Source: an uncultured Alphaproteobacteria bacterium
Lineage (GTDB): Bacteria > Pseudomonadota > Alphaproteobacteria > Micavibrionales > Micavibrionaceae
Length of the DNA stretch: 64,000 nt
Assembly (NCBI GenBank): GCA_946481075.1
Contig: CAMLMC010000005.1
Location: forward strand, 46,340 to 110,339
Direction: 5' to 3'
This document shows positions 9,370 through 20,033 of this stretch, piece by piece. Every line of letters begins with the position of its first letter. The first letter of the stretch is position 1. The translations under genes were made by a program, and so were the position numbers. The notes under the pieces were generated by a model, which was not told the origin of the DNA, ran no database searches, and was given only the letters and a program-made list of their open reading frames with translations.

Positions 9370-9738
9370 TTATGAATCGCATGACCATGCGTTGTCCAGA
9401 TGACGCAATGAAAAAGGCAAGGATATGGCAATTACGTCAAAACGCATCGGCCGGGCGGCATGTTCCGGATGGGCGGCGATGAAATGTCCGGCGGCGGCCG
9501 TGATGCGTGATTTCATGCGGGGCGTGATGGAGAACAACGCCTCTTCCGCGCTGGGTCTGCCTTTTACTTCAACAAAAACCAGCACCCCGCCATCAAGGGC
9601 GATCAGGTCTATTTCGCCCGTCCCCACCGCTTTGTAACGCTGTTTTAAAATTCTGTACCCTTTGGACCACAAATACAAAGACGCCATGCCTTCGGCCATC
9701 AGGCCGGTGCGGTATGTATCTTTGCGTTTCTGCGGCAT
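9370..9738 (-). CDS. yraN: YraN family endonuclease-like protein (UPF0102)
   Basis: Small protein with the restriction-endonuclease-like UPF0102 core: AEGMASLYLWSKGYRILKQRYK, then GEIDLIALDGGVLVFVEVKGR, giving the E...D...ExK active-site arrangement. Length (about 122 residues) is normal. Start may be GTG 9747 or ATG 9738. It lies beside rsmI and the lpoA-like gene, the conserved yraL-yraM-yraN cluster of proteobacteria. The biological role of the family is unsettled. Confidence 0.9.
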   Translation of the reverse strand: MPQKRKDTYRTGLMAEGMASLYLWSKGYRILKQRYKAVGTGEIDLIALDGGVLVFVEVKGRPSAEEALFSITPRMKSRITAAAGHFIAAHPEHAARPMRFDVIAISLPFSLRHLDNAWSCDS

Positions 9739-9749
9739 GTATTTCACCT

Positions 9750-9833
9750 GTCATTCTGAGCGTAGCGAAGAATCTCCTTATCATATCAAAACTCTTGAGA
9801 TCCTTCGGCTCGCTAACGCTCCCTCAGGATGAC
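9750..9833. repeat. Intergenic repeat with inverted ends, copy 1
   Basis: The ends GTCATTCTGAG and CTCAGGATGAC are inverted copies with one mismatch. Internally it contains AGCGAAGAATC and GATCCTTCGGCTC. A shorter relative lies at 37010-37068. This is the look of the small dispersed palindromic repeats common between genes; the transcript could fold into a long hairpin between yraN and rsmI. Confidence 0.65.
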
Positions 9834-9843
9834 AAAGCATGCG

Positions 9844-10728
9844 TCATCCCTTCCCCGATAGTTTCAACGCCAGCGTATAAATCGCTTTCTTCGGCTTGCC
9901 GGTGGATACCGCCACCATTTCCGCGGCGTCGCGTACGGAGAGTTTTTTCAGGGCTTCACGCAATTGTCCCTCAATCGTTTCCGAAGAGTTTTCAACTTCG
10001 CTCTTGTTCTCGCCGATGCAGATAACGATTTCGCCTTTTAACTGCTCACGCCCCCGAACCTGATCGAGCACGGCAGACACGCGCCCGCGCAAGACTTCCT
10101 CGTATATTTTCGTCAGTTCACGGGCCACCGCAATCGGACGGTCCCCCAGCACGGTCTTGATATCTTTCAAAGATTCTTCCAGACGTGGACCGGTTTCATA
10201 AACAATCAATGTGCCTGGAATTTCCGCCCATTTTTCGAGGGCGGATTTACGCGCGCCAGAACGGGCCGGAAGGAAACCGGCAAATGAAAAACTATCGCAT
10301 GGCAATGCAGAAAGTTGTAATGCGGGCAGGACGGCATTCGCCCCCGGCAACGCCGTTACCTGATGCCCCGCCTGAATAATCTCCCGCACCAGCTTATACC
10401 CGGGATCGGAAATCATAGGCGTCCCTGCATCGGAGACAAGAGCAACAGACTCCCCCTCCTCAATCACTTTGATAATGTTCTTGCGGTCTCGTTCCGTTGC
10501 GTGATCGTTGTAGACGCGCATAGGTTTTTTGAACCCGAACGCCTTCATCAACTTTCCTGTCACACGCGTGTCCTCACAGACGACCAGATCGACGGTGGAA
10601 AGAACGTCAAGTGCGCGGAAGGTCAGGTCGCGCAAATTGCCGATCGGCGTCGGCACAAGGTATAAACCGGCTTGAAGGGAAATCGGCTGTGGTGCGGCCA
10701 CATCTTTTTGTGTAGGATCGGTTTTCAT
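9844..10728 (-). CDS. rsmI: 16S rRNA (cytidine(1402)-2'-O)-methyltransferase RsmI
   Basis: SAM-dependent enzyme of the tetrapyrrole-methylase fold that 2'-O-methylates C1402 in 16S rRNA. The 294 residues carry LYLVPTPIGNLRDLTFRALDVL, VCEDTRVTGKL, ALVSDAGTPMISDPGY and ALPGANAVLPALQLS, the family signature blocks in order. Length is typical. ATG at 10728, divergent from the lpoA-like gene 42 bp away, as in many proteobacteria. Confidence 0.97.
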   Translation of the reverse strand: MKTDPTQKDVAAPQPISLQAGLYLVPTPIGNLRDLTFRALDVLSTVDLVVCEDTRVTGKLMKAFGFKKPMRVYNDHATERDRKNIIKVIEEGESVALVSDAGTPMISDPGYKLVREIIQAGHQVTALPGANAVLPALQLSALPCDSFSFAGFLPARSGARKSALEKWAEIPGTLIVYETGPRLEESLKDIKTVLGDRPIAVARELTKIYEEVLRGRVSAVLDQVRGREQLKGEIVICIGENKSEVENSSETIEGQLREALKKLSVRDAAEMVAVSTGKPKKAIYTLALKLSGKG

Positions 10729-10770
10729 TGCCCGTCATTTCAATAACTTAAAGAGGAGAGTATCAGGAGC

Positions 10771-11907
10771 ATGTCTTTATTCCACCGCTTTTGTACGATT
10801 ATCCCCCTGTTTATCGCAATCATCGTTCTGGCGGGCTGTGCCGATGTCACCGTGCCGAATGCGCCATGGAGAACACCGACCGCGCAGGCGCCATCCGAAT
10901 CCGCTTCTGTTACAGGCCCTGCCCCTTCCCATCAACAGACCACGGCGCAAAGCGCCGCCCCCGCTGGCAGTGCGATCAAGGTTGCGATCCTTTTGCCTTT
11001 GAGCGGGCAACATGCGGCGCTTGGACAGTCGATGCTACAGGCCGCGCAACTGGCGGTGTTTGATTTAAACAACGATAATTTCGAACTTCTGTCAAAAGAT
11101 ACGGGCGGAACACCGACCGGCGCTTCGACCGCGGCGATTGCCGCCATGAATGACGGCGCTCAGCTTATTCTGGGGCCGCTTTTTGCCGAGGAAGTCCGTG
11201 CCGTAAAAGGCGTAACGGCGGGACGAAATATCAATGTTCTTGCCTTTTCCACCGACTGGACACTCGCAGGCGGCAATATCTACATCATGGGCTTCACGCC
11301 GTTCGCGCAGGTGGAACGCATTGCCGCCTACGCGGCATCAAAAGGATGGCGGCGCACCGCGATTGCCTCTCCCGCCGATACGTATGGCACATCCGTTGCG
11401 CGGGCATTCGAAGGCGATGCTGCGAAATACGGCATTCAAATTTCCCGCGCGATATCCGATCCATCGGCATATGATTCCGTTTTCATTCCTGCGGGCGGGA
11501 CGGCACTCACCTCTGTCTTGCACCGCGTGACCAATCCCGGCGCGCAAAAACTCGGCACGGGGCTTTGGGAAGATGCGGGGATTGCCGCGATGCCGGCCAT
11601 GAACGGGGCCATCTTCGCCGCGCCATCACCATCGGCGCGAGCGAATTTCGAAAATCGTTACCGCTCTACCTACGGGCAATCACCGGTGCGTATCGCCACG
11701 CTCGCCTATGATGCAACGGCGCTCGCGGCGGCCCTCGCCCCAACCGGATATAGCGCAGCGGCATTGAAAAATCCCGGCGGCTTTGCAGGGATCGATGGCA
11801 TCATGCGGTTTCAAGGCAATAATTTGATGGAACGTGGTATGGCGATTTTGCAGATCAACAATGGCCGCATCGTCGAACTTGATCCCGCGCCGCGGGCGTT
11901 CAGATAA
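10771..11907 (+). CDS. LpoA/LppC-like lipoprotein (penicillin-binding protein activator family)
   Basis: Lipoprotein with signal ending VLAGC (Cys about 24), a Pro/Ser/Ala linker, then a periplasmic type I substrate-binding fold starting KVAILLPLSGQHAALGQSMLQAAQLAVFD with ILGPLFAEEVRAV. This is the YraM/LppC domain found in LpoA, the outer-membrane activator of PBP1a. At 378 residues it lacks the extra N-terminal TPR domain of enteric LpoA, as usual in alphaproteobacteria. It is divergent from rsmI. A ribosome site GAGGAG precedes the ATG. Confidence 0.9.
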   Translation: MSLFHRFCTIIPLFIAIIVLAGCADVTVPNAPWRTPTAQAPSESASVTGPAPSHQQTTAQSAAPAGSAIKVAILLPLSGQHAALGQSMLQAAQLAVFDLNNDNFELLSKDTGGTPTGASTAAIAAMNDGAQLILGPLFAEEVRAVKGVTAGRNINVLAFSTDWTLAGGNIYIMGFTPFAQVERIAAYAASKGWRRTAIASPADTYGTSVARAFEGDAAKYGIQISRAISDPSAYDSVFIPAGGTALTSVLHRVTNPGAQKLGTGLWEDAGIAAMPAMNGAIFAAPSPSARANFENRYRSTYGQSPVRIATLAYDATALAAALAPTGYSAAALKNPGGFAGIDGIMRFQGNNLMERGMAILQINNGRIVELDPAPRAFR

Positions 11908-12047
11908 GGCAAGCCTGATATTTCATAAATGTCTATATTCTTGTCATTTTCTTCCCCATGACAACTGTGGCTCGCTGCCTGGCGTTGAGATTATAGGGAC
12001 CATTCACCATTCCTACGCTGCGTAAGTCATAAGTGCCACCTTATGAC

Positions 12048-13103
12048 TTACGCCGCCTTTTTGGTGAACCAGCGACGCTTGGCCTCTTCATACCAGCGGG
12101 AAATGGCGCTGCGGGTCACATCGATGACGGACGCAGATGCGGTGGGTACAATCGTAACCGACTTGTGCGCCTGTTTCGCGGCCTTGTGCTTTTTCAGGCG
12201 GCGCTCCATTGATTGAAAAATCCGCTCAGGCACATTGACGCCAGATGCTTTTTCGAGCCCCTTGAACCCCGGGAAGGTGTTCGCCTCACACACCGTGTAG
12301 CCGCCGCCCTCGAGGAAGAGCAAATCCACCCCGCCGATCTGGATATCCAGTGCGGCAACAGTTCTAAGCGCGATATCGATGGCGGTTTTGTCCGGCGTGA
12401 ACGCATGGACCGATCCGCCCGCGCTATAATTGGCCTTGAAATCGCCTTCCTTGGCGCGGCGTTCCATGCTGGCGATCACCTCTCCATCCACGGTGAACAG
12501 GCGTAAATCGCGCCCCTTCGATGCCGCGACGAATTTCTGGAAGATCAACTGGATGTTCGGACTGGTCTGGCCGATCATATCCATAAGGTCACGGAACGCT
12601 TTGGGCGTGTCCATCAAAAACACCCCGGTGCCGAGTGCGCCGTCTAGCGTTTTGACGATGAGGGGGAAGCCAAGCCGCTGCTCGACAATCTCCATCATAT
12701 TGTCGTCGATGGGGAATTTGGCGAGCATTGTATCGGGGGATGGCAGCGCGCTTTCGGCCAGCACCTGATGTGTGTGCAATTTGTCGCGCACCATCTCGAT
12801 GGTCGAGGCTGTGTTATAAACAAGCACACCGGACCGCTCCAGTTGGCGGACGATGGCAAGGTTGAAATAACTATGGTCGCCATGATTGAAATACGGATAC
12901 ACGACGTCGGGCAACGGCACCGGCTTTCCGTGGATCAAAATGGAATCGCGTGTTGAATCGCTGACGAGAATGTCGAAATCGGCGGGCTTGTAAACTTTTA
13001 AGGTGATGTTCAGGCGGGCCGCCTCTTCCTTAAAACGGCGAACCTCATGCGCAAGATCGGCGTTCGACTCAACGTCATCGCCGTACAATATCCAGACTTC
13101 CAT
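12048..13103 (-). CDS. RimK/glutathione synthase-type ATP-grasp ligase
   Basis: A 351-residue ATP-grasp enzyme joining a carboxylate and an amine through an acyl phosphate. Visible blocks are MVRDKLHTHQVLAESALPSPDT, FPLIVKTLDGALGTGVFLMD, GRDLRLFTVDGEVIASMER and the metal-binding end IGGVDLLFLEGGGYTVCEANTFPGFKGLEKASGVNV. The pattern fits the RimK/GshB/lysine-biosynthesis LysX clade; the substrate cannot be read from sequence. A basic C-terminal tail (about residues 300-351) is extra. It is a single gene, convergent with lpoA. Confidence 0.85.
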   Translation of the reverse strand: MEVWILYGDDVESNADLAHEVRRFKEEAARLNITLKVYKPADFDILVSDSTRDSILIHGKPVPLPDVVYPYFNHGDHSYFNLAIVRQLERSGVLVYNTASTIEMVRDKLHTHQVLAESALPSPDTMLAKFPIDDNMMEIVEQRLGFPLIVKTLDGALGTGVFLMDTPKAFRDLMDMIGQTSPNIQLIFQKFVAASKGRDLRLFTVDGEVIASMERRAKEGDFKANYSAGGSVHAFTPDKTAIDIALRTVAALDIQIGGVDLLFLEGGGYTVCEANTFPGFKGLEKASGVNVPERIFQSMERRLKKHKAAKQAHKSVTIVPTASASVIDVTRSAISRWYEEAKRRWFTKKAA

Positions 13104-13295
13104 GATCCCTCTAATCCTTCTTTATCTTATATATGCGGTTTTATCCCATGAATGACGTTTCGGGCAAACCGAATTTTTGGCCCAGCGGAATGCCCAACGA
13201 TTCCAGCTTATTAGGGGTTCCGTTTACCTCCCTGTGGATAACCTTGCCACCCATGTTGCGAAAACGCCCCGTTTTTATTTAAAACAGTGCGTATC

Positions 13296-13311
13296 GTTTA
13301 AATCGTTAAAC
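13296..13311. promoter_or_regulatory. Candidate TetR operator
   Basis: Perfect 6-bp inverted repeat GTTTAA-ATCG-TTAAAC just upstream of the TetR gene's ribosome site. Autoregulatory sites of TetR repressors usually sit here. Binding by the adjacent TetR is inferred. Confidence 0.4.
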
Positions 13312-13332
13312 ATGTAAAAGAAGGAGACCCCT

Positions 13333-13944
13333 ATGCAGGTACCCAGCGCACAGCAATTGCAGGACATGGAACAACAATTCAAGGCAGGCCGCCCGCGATC
13401 GGAAGAATCGCGCCGCGCGATTCTGGACGCTACGCGCCGTCTGCTTACGCACATGCCAATTGCGAAGATTTCGATCGAAGCCATTGCAAAGAAAGCCGGA
13501 GTTGGAAAGACGACCATCTATCGCTGGTGGCCAAACAAACAGGCCGTGGTGATGGAGGCGGTATTCAATCAGCCCGGATTTCAGAATATAATGCCCCAGT
13601 CGAACGATGCCTTTGAAGGCATTCGTGGGCAGGTGGAAAAACTGGTGCGTCAGCTCGGCGGTAAGAATGGCCGTATCGTTGCGGAAATTATCGGCGAGTG
13701 CCAGGGCGATATCGAAACGCTCAAGCTTCTGGTGAAAAGCTTCTTTCAGGACCGCTACAACGTCCTCGCCTATTACCTGCAACGTGGTAAAGCCGAAGGG
13801 CAATTCAAGGATAGCATCGATCTCGAAGTCGCGATCGACTTGATACTCGGCCCTGTCATTTTCCGCCTGATGTCGGGACAGAATGTTGACGACACCTTCG
13901 CCAAGAAAATCTCCGAAATGTTCTATGGGGCGCTGCGGGCATGA
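13333..13944 (+). CDS. TetR/AcrR family transcriptional regulator
   Basis: A 203-residue one-component repressor. The N-terminal HTH (about 22-70) is visible as SRRAILDATRRLLTHMPIAKISIEAIAKKAGVGKTTIYRWWPNKQAVVMEAVF, a textbook TetR helix-turn-helix. The C-terminal ligand and dimer domain resembles the TetR_C_11/AcrR type (DRYNVLAYYLQRGKAEGQFKDSIDLEVAIDLILGPVIFRLM). The ATG has AAGGAGA upstream. It overlaps the next small lipoprotein by four bases, so that gene is a likely operon partner and target. Ligand unknown. Confidence 0.93.
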   Translation: MQVPSAQQLQDMEQQFKAGRPRSEESRRAILDATRRLLTHMPIAKISIEAIAKKAGVGKTTIYRWWPNKQAVVMEAVFNQPGFQNIMPQSNDAFEGIRGQVEKLVRQLGGKNGRIVAEIIGECQGDIETLKLLVKSFFQDRYNVLAYYLQRGKAEGQFKDSIDLEVAIDLILGPVIFRLMSGQNVDDTFAKKISEMFYGALRA

Positions 13945-14168
13945 TGAGAACCTCCCGCAACCTTGTCCTTGCCGCGGCTGCGCTGGCCGCCGTCCTGACA
14001 CTGACGGGTTGCGGCGATGGCGCATTGAAACGCCAATTGACCGTGGCGGGCATTTATTCCATCTGCAAACCGGACGGCTATCCTGTCGTCTGCTTTGCGG
14101 ATGCAGACGGAAAGGATGGCGGGCTGTTTTGCATGCCGCTTTCCGAAGTCGGCGGAAAATGTCTATGA
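13941..14168 (+). CDS. Small lipoprotein, 75 residues
   Basis: Begins with a lipoprotein signal (hydrophobic 7-22, lipobox LTGC with Cys about 24) and a 50-residue mature part containing four more cysteines (SICKPDGYPVVCFAD, GLFCMP, GGKCL), which may form disulfides in the periplasm. Its ATG overlaps the TetR stop (ATGA). No family recognised. The terminator at 14223 follows. Confidence 0.7.
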   Translation: MMRTSRNLVLAAAALAAVLTLTGCGDGALKRQLTVAGIYSICKPDGYPVVCFADADGKDGGLFCMPLSEVGGKCL

Positions 14169-14222
14169 CCCGGCTATCGGCATAGCACTTTGCTCGGCAG
14201 CACGTATAACGACGATATCAAA

Positions 14223-14252
14223 GAAAAAGCCGCCCCACTGGGCGGCTTTTTA
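14223..14252. terminator. Bidirectional rho-independent terminator
   Basis: Stem GCCGCCC / GGGCGGC with a 5-nt loop, flanked by GAAAAA on the left and TTTTT on the right, so it can serve the TetR-lipoprotein pair (plus) and the small gene at 14271 (minus). Confidence 0.85.
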
Positions 14253-14270
14253 CCCTCTATAAGTTTCCCG

Positions 14271-14474
14271 TTATTCGGCGGCCTGCAGTGCTTGCTGCTC
14301 CATCGTGGCCATCATCAGCGCGGTTTCAAGGTCGCGAAAAGGCACGGTGTCCATGATAGCGTAAAGCTCTTCTTTAGGGGCCTGGGCCTGAATCTGGCTG
14401 ATCTGGCTCAGGAACATTTTCAACCGCCCCTGATAATCCTGCTGGCTTCTGCTGGATCTCATATGATTTGTCAT
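14271..14474 (-). CDS. Hypothetical small protein, 67 residues
   Basis: Reads MTNHMRSSRSQQDYQG and continues with Gln/Leu/Met-rich helices. The open frame extends upstream to 14570, but the ATG at 14474 has a strong GAGGGAG ribosome site and is preferred. Alpha-helical, soluble, no motif recognised. It is followed by the bidirectional terminator. Confidence 0.6.
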   Translation of the reverse strand: MTNHMRSSRSQQDYQGRLKMFLSQISQIQAQAPKEELYAIMDTVPFRDLETALMMATMEQQALQAAE

Positions 14475-14683
14475 GTAATTGTTCTCCCTCTCGTCAAAAA
14501 GGACGTTTTCCCGTTGGTCAGACTTTGAGCACACCCTGCCGCAAAATCTTATTTTTTGCGTTTTTTGCATGAAAAACTTTATTTTTATGTAAGTTAAGCC
14601 TATAAAAAATTATAATGCATGGCAAGAAAATTATTATTTATAATTTGTGACCGGAACCACTTTTTCTACGATTGATAATACAA

Positions 14684-15373
14684 ATGAACCTGATTTCTTC
14701 CGCCCAATGCCGCGCCGCCCGCGCCCTTTTAAACTGGAGCCAGCCCGATCTGGCGACTCGTTGCGATATCCACGTGCAGACAATCAGCAACTTTGAAAAG
14801 GAAGCGAGCACACCAAGTAAGACCACTTTGTCTAAAATCATGACCGTCTTTCACCTGCAGGGGATTCTCTTCGAGGAAGATGACGGGGTTAAACGCACCA
14901 ATCAGACCATCCAGCAATATCAAGGCGCAGAGGGCTTCCGCTTATTCATGGATGATATCTATGAGACGATGAAAGAACGTAAAGGTGAAATGCGCCTGCT
15001 TAATGGGGACCCAGACTTGTGGCTAAAATATCTAGGAGAGGATTGGTATTACAATACCCATGTTCCACGTATGCGAGAAGTACTCGATGGGAGCATTCCG
15101 AAAATATTAGTACAAGAAGGACAATATAATTTCATAGGCCGCCAGTTTGCAGAATATCGCTGGCTCCCTAAGAAAATATGGCATCCAAATTCTTTTTATT
15201 CCTATGGAGATAGAATAGGATTTTTAAACTTCGACAACAACGACATTCAAATTCACGTTATCCGTCATCGTAAATTCGCTGAAACCTTCCGCTTTCTTTT
15301 CAACCTTGTCTGGGACCAGTATTCCATCATCCCCGACACGGATGATTACAAACCGAAGGCCACGGGAAAATAA
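14684..15373 (+). CDS. XRE-type HTH regulator with TrmB/PLD-like sensor domain
   Basis: About 229 residues. The N-terminal Cro/CI helix-turn-helix (QCRAARALLNWSQPDLATRCDIHVQTISNFEKEASTPSK) is followed by a C-terminal domain with KILVQEG, FAEYRWLPKK and FYSYGDRIGFLNF. The same order occurs in the protein at 30470 (KILVQEG, YAEYRWIPKE, FYVYGKKLAVVLF). That C-terminal region resembles the inactive phospholipase-D-like effector fold of TrmB-type sensors; this is inference. The frame opens at 14672, but ATG 14684 fits the HTH start. The upstream 100 bp are AT-rich. Target genes unknown. Confidence 0.8.
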   Translation: MNLISSAQCRAARALLNWSQPDLATRCDIHVQTISNFEKEASTPSKTTLSKIMTVFHLQGILFEEDDGVKRTNQTIQQYQGAEGFRLFMDDIYETMKERKGEMRLLNGDPDLWLKYLGEDWYYNTHVPRMREVLDGSIPKILVQEGQYNFIGRQFAEYRWLPKKIWHPNSFYSYGDRIGFLNFDNNDIQIHVIRHRKFAETFRFLFNLVWDQYSIIPDTDDYKPKATGK

Positions 15374-15376
15374 TCA

Positions 15377-16243
15377 CTAGCCCCTGATCATCCCCGCAAA
15401 AATTTTGTAGAACGCTCCACGCTCGTCCCCACGGCGCCAGACAAGGCCGATTTGACGACTGAAACTTTTTCCTTCAATCGGAATATAGACGATTCCATCG
15501 TTTTCGCGCCGGGCGAGCGCGGGCATTAATGTCACACCTTGTCCGCTCGCCACAATCTGGCGGATTGTTTCAAGGCTGGTCGCGCGAAATCCGCGGTCCT
15601 CTTGCATCATGCTGCCCTGACAGACGGACAGCGCCTGATCGCGCAGACAATGTTCTTCCTCCAGAAGGATCAACCTTTGCGCCCGCAAGATATCTTCAGA
15701 AACGACGGACTGGGCCGCCAGCGGATGCTTCTTGCCAACGGCCAGATAAAACGCATCATCAAACAAGACATGATGATCAAATGCGTGGGAATCGGTCGGA
15801 AGGCTGACAATCGCGACGTCAATAACGCCATCCAGAAGACTTTTCAGCAATTCCGCCGTCACCCCTTCTTTCAGGGTCAGGGTCATACCCGGGGCATTTT
15901 CCCGCACGGCCTGAAGGATGGATGGAACAAGATAAGGCGCCACGGTGGCAATCGCGCCCAGTGACAACGTGCCCTGAAACGGATCGGTCTGCTGACGCGC
16001 TTCGAGCCTGATTTTTTCTGCCTCATCCAGAATTTTGCGGGCGCGCGGCAACAGGCCATGACCATAGGGGGAAAGCCGGACACTGCGCTTGGTCCGCTCG
16101 AATATCTTAACGCCCAGCTCCTGCTCCACCTTTTTGATCTGCGATGAGAGCGAGGGTTGGCTGATATGGCAGGATTCCGCGGCGGCGCTAAACGAATTCA
16201 GGTCGGCAACGGCCACGATATATTCCAGATCGCGAAGATTCAT
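15377..16243 (-). CDS. oxyR: LysR-type regulator OxyR
   Basis: Hydrogen-peroxide sensor and activator of katG-type genes. The 288 residues start with a LysR HTH (MNLRDLEYIVAVADLNSFSAAAESCHISQPSLSSQIKKVEQELGV). They contain the OxyR redox region: EEHCLRDQALSVC holds the two cysteines, nine residues apart, that form the regulatory disulfide. Divergent from katG with a matching operator in between (16246-16282), which starts three bases from the oxyR ATG and implies autoregulation. Confidence 0.95.
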   Translation of the reverse strand: MNLRDLEYIVAVADLNSFSAAAESCHISQPSLSSQIKKVEQELGVKIFERTKRSVRLSPYGHGLLPRARKILDEAEKIRLEARQQTDPFQGTLSLGAIATVAPYLVPSILQAVRENAPGMTLTLKEGVTAELLKSLLDGVIDVAIVSLPTDSHAFDHHVLFDDAFYLAVGKKHPLAAQSVVSEDILRAQRLILLEEEHCLRDQALSVCQGSMMQEDRGFRATSLETIRQIVASGQGVTLMPALARRENDGIVYIPIEGKSFSRQIGLVWRRGDERGAFYKIFAGMIRG

Positions 16244-16245
16244 AT

Positions 16246-16282
16246 ATAGTTAATACCTATCAATATGATTTGTTAAATATAT
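16246..16282. promoter_or_regulatory. OxyR operator between oxyR and katG
   Basis: Matches the known OxyR tetramer pattern in spacing: ATAG-N7-CTAT-N7-ATTT-N7-ATAT, against the consensus ATAG-N7-CTAT-N7-ATAG-N7-CTAT. The first half is perfect and the second degenerate. Position between divergent oxyR and katG supports it. Confidence 0.75.
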
Positions 16283-16295
16283 TTCACCTATATGA

Positions 16296-18491
<2,196 letters not shown>

Positions 18492-18525
18492 GCTGTGTAT
18501 GCTGAAATCTCCTTCGGGGGATGAA

Positions 18526-18556
18526 AACGGCGGGATTTCACCCGCCGTTTTTATTT
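18526..18556 (+). terminator. katG rho-independent terminator
   Basis: Stem AACGGCGGG / CCCGCCGTT with loop ATTTCA, followed by TTTATTT, 35 bp after the katG stop. Confidence 0.9.
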
Positions 18557-18593
18557 GACATAAGCATCAAAGCCCTGTAAAACCCCCCGCACC

Positions 18594-19331
18594 ATGCAGG
18601 GTCATATTAAAAAATCGCTGAAAAAATCGTCCGCACGCGGCAAAACCGCCGCTGTGTTCATCGATTTCCAGAACCAGTTTTTTGACGCGCAAGACCGCGA
18701 CATATTCGAAAACGCCGCTGATTTCGCGCAGGATTTGCGCGGACTGGGGATCGAACCTGTCTGGGTGGCCTATAGCAGCCTGAACCGCCCCGCCACCAAA
18801 CAATGTCTGAGCGTTCACGAATTCCAGGCCACACAATATGGCCCCGGTGAATCCCTCTCCCGTCTTGTCAAGGCGGCGCCGAATGAAACCGTTATCCTGA
18901 AAGACCGTCCGCAGGCATTCGAAGAGGTTATCGATAGACCGGACAAGGTATTGTTCCCATCGGCGCTCAGCATACACCTCGACACAATGGGCGTTGATAC
19001 GCTTCTGGTCAGCGGCGTAATGGCAAAGGGCTGCGTTGCCGCTACTTTGCGCAATGGTGTCCTGAGCGACAAATTCACGATTGTCGCCGTGGCGGACTGC
19101 ATCAATATTCCGGCGGCCGAACATTACAAGGATTTTTACAAGGGTGTCGCAACGCTTAGCGAAGACCCGAAACTTATGCGCAGCCAGTTTGCGATTGCGC
19201 GTTGCGACGATATCCTGCCCTATCTCCACAAATCGCGCACGCCAAAGCCCCGCACGTCTGTGGACGGGGCGGAAAGAATAGAACCTTATTTGCCGCCGGG
19301 GCCTGTCAGCATCCGGTCTTTGGTTGCATGA
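18594..19331 (+). CDS. Isochorismatase-fold cysteine hydrolase (first of pair)
   Basis: A 245-residue protein of the isochorismatase/nicotinamidase superfamily. The Asp-Lys-Cys triad is visible: FIDFQNQFF, VILKDRPQAF and LLVSGVMAKGCVAATLRNGVL. The substrate cannot be told; members hydrolyse amides such as nicotinamide or ureas. It follows katG after a terminator. Its TGA overlaps the ATG of a second, related hydrolase (ATGA), so the pair is co-translated and may be an ancient duplication. Confidence 0.88.
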   Translation: MQGHIKKSLKKSSARGKTAAVFIDFQNQFFDAQDRDIFENAADFAQDLRGLGIEPVWVAYSSLNRPATKQCLSVHEFQATQYGPGESLSRLVKAAPNETVILKDRPQAFEEVIDRPDKVLFPSALSIHLDTMGVDTLLVSGVMAKGCVAATLRNGVLSDKFTIVAVADCINIPAAEHYKDFYKGVATLSEDPKLMRSQFAIARCDDILPYLHKSRTPKPRTSVDGAERIEPYLPPGPVSIRSLVA

Positions 19332-19993
19332 GCAAGCTCCATCCCCGTACACATGAAACCCTTCTATCCGCATGGCGCGAAAACCGGCTCGCTGCTGTAC
19401 ATATCGATATGCAGCGTCGCTTTTCCCCCACTGAGGCGCTGTGCGAAGCCGTAAAAAAACTCTCTACCTCACTGCGCGCACTCGACGTCGAAAATATCTG
19501 GGTCGCTTATGCGTACAGAAACATGAAGATGCAAAATGCCCGCGCGGATGTAGGGCATATTGCGGGGGAATGTGAAACGGGGCACAATATTCTGGATGGC
19601 ATCGGTGCCGATGAAAAAGATCCGCTCATCGTCAAAAACCACGACTCCGCCTTTTATCTCCCCTCATGGCCCCTGCATAACCACCTACAGGCGAAGGGAA
19701 AAGACACGCTTCTTATCACCGGCCTGCACCATGATTACTGCGTTGGCGAAACCATTCAGGACGGCATTCTTTCAAACCGTTACAACATCGTCGCCGTGGG
19801 TGATTGCATCGATATTCCGGACCAAACCAATGCAGGATACCATTACTATGCCCGCTGGATGGCGCATAATTGTCAAAAAAGGGAACAACGTAGGGGCGTG
19901 TACAACCTCCCGCGCGAACAGATAGACGAGCAATATCAAAACCGTTTCCACATCGCGACATCCGCCCTCATAATCGATGCGCTAACGCCATAA
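19328..19993 (+). CDS. Isochorismatase-fold cysteine hydrolase (second of pair)
   Basis: About 221 residues from the ATG overlapping the previous stop; the open frame extends back to 19202 but that part overlaps the first hydrolase. The Asp-Lys-Cys triad is retained: VHIDMQRRFS, LIVKNHDSAF and LLITGLHHDYCVGETIQDGIL. Adjacent homologues suggest either a heteromeric enzyme or two related substrates; not resolvable from sequence. Confidence 0.87.
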   Translation: MSKLHPRTHETLLSAWRENRLAAVHIDMQRRFSPTEALCEAVKKLSTSLRALDVENIWVAYAYRNMKMQNARADVGHIAGECETGHNILDGIGADEKDPLIVKNHDSAFYLPSWPLHNHLQAKGKDTLLITGLHHDYCVGETIQDGILSNRYNIVAVGDCIDIPDQTNAGYHYYARWMAHNCQKREQRRGVYNLPREQIDEQYQNRFHIATSALIIDALTP

Positions 19994-19999
19994 TAAAGA

Positions 20000-20028
20000 T
20001 TGACATCATAGGAATAATATCCTATAAT
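20000..20028 (+). promoter_or_regulatory. Consensus sigma-70 promoter with overlapping palindrome
   Basis: TTGACA, a 17-bp spacer and TATAAT, an exact consensus match. The expected transcription start falls at or within a few bases of the ATG at 20034, so the transcript would be leaderless or nearly so. Inverted arms ATAGGA and TCCTAT (20008-20025, 6-bp centre) lie over the spacer and -10, a typical repressor position. Confidence 0.7.
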
Positions 20029-20033
20029 GTCTC

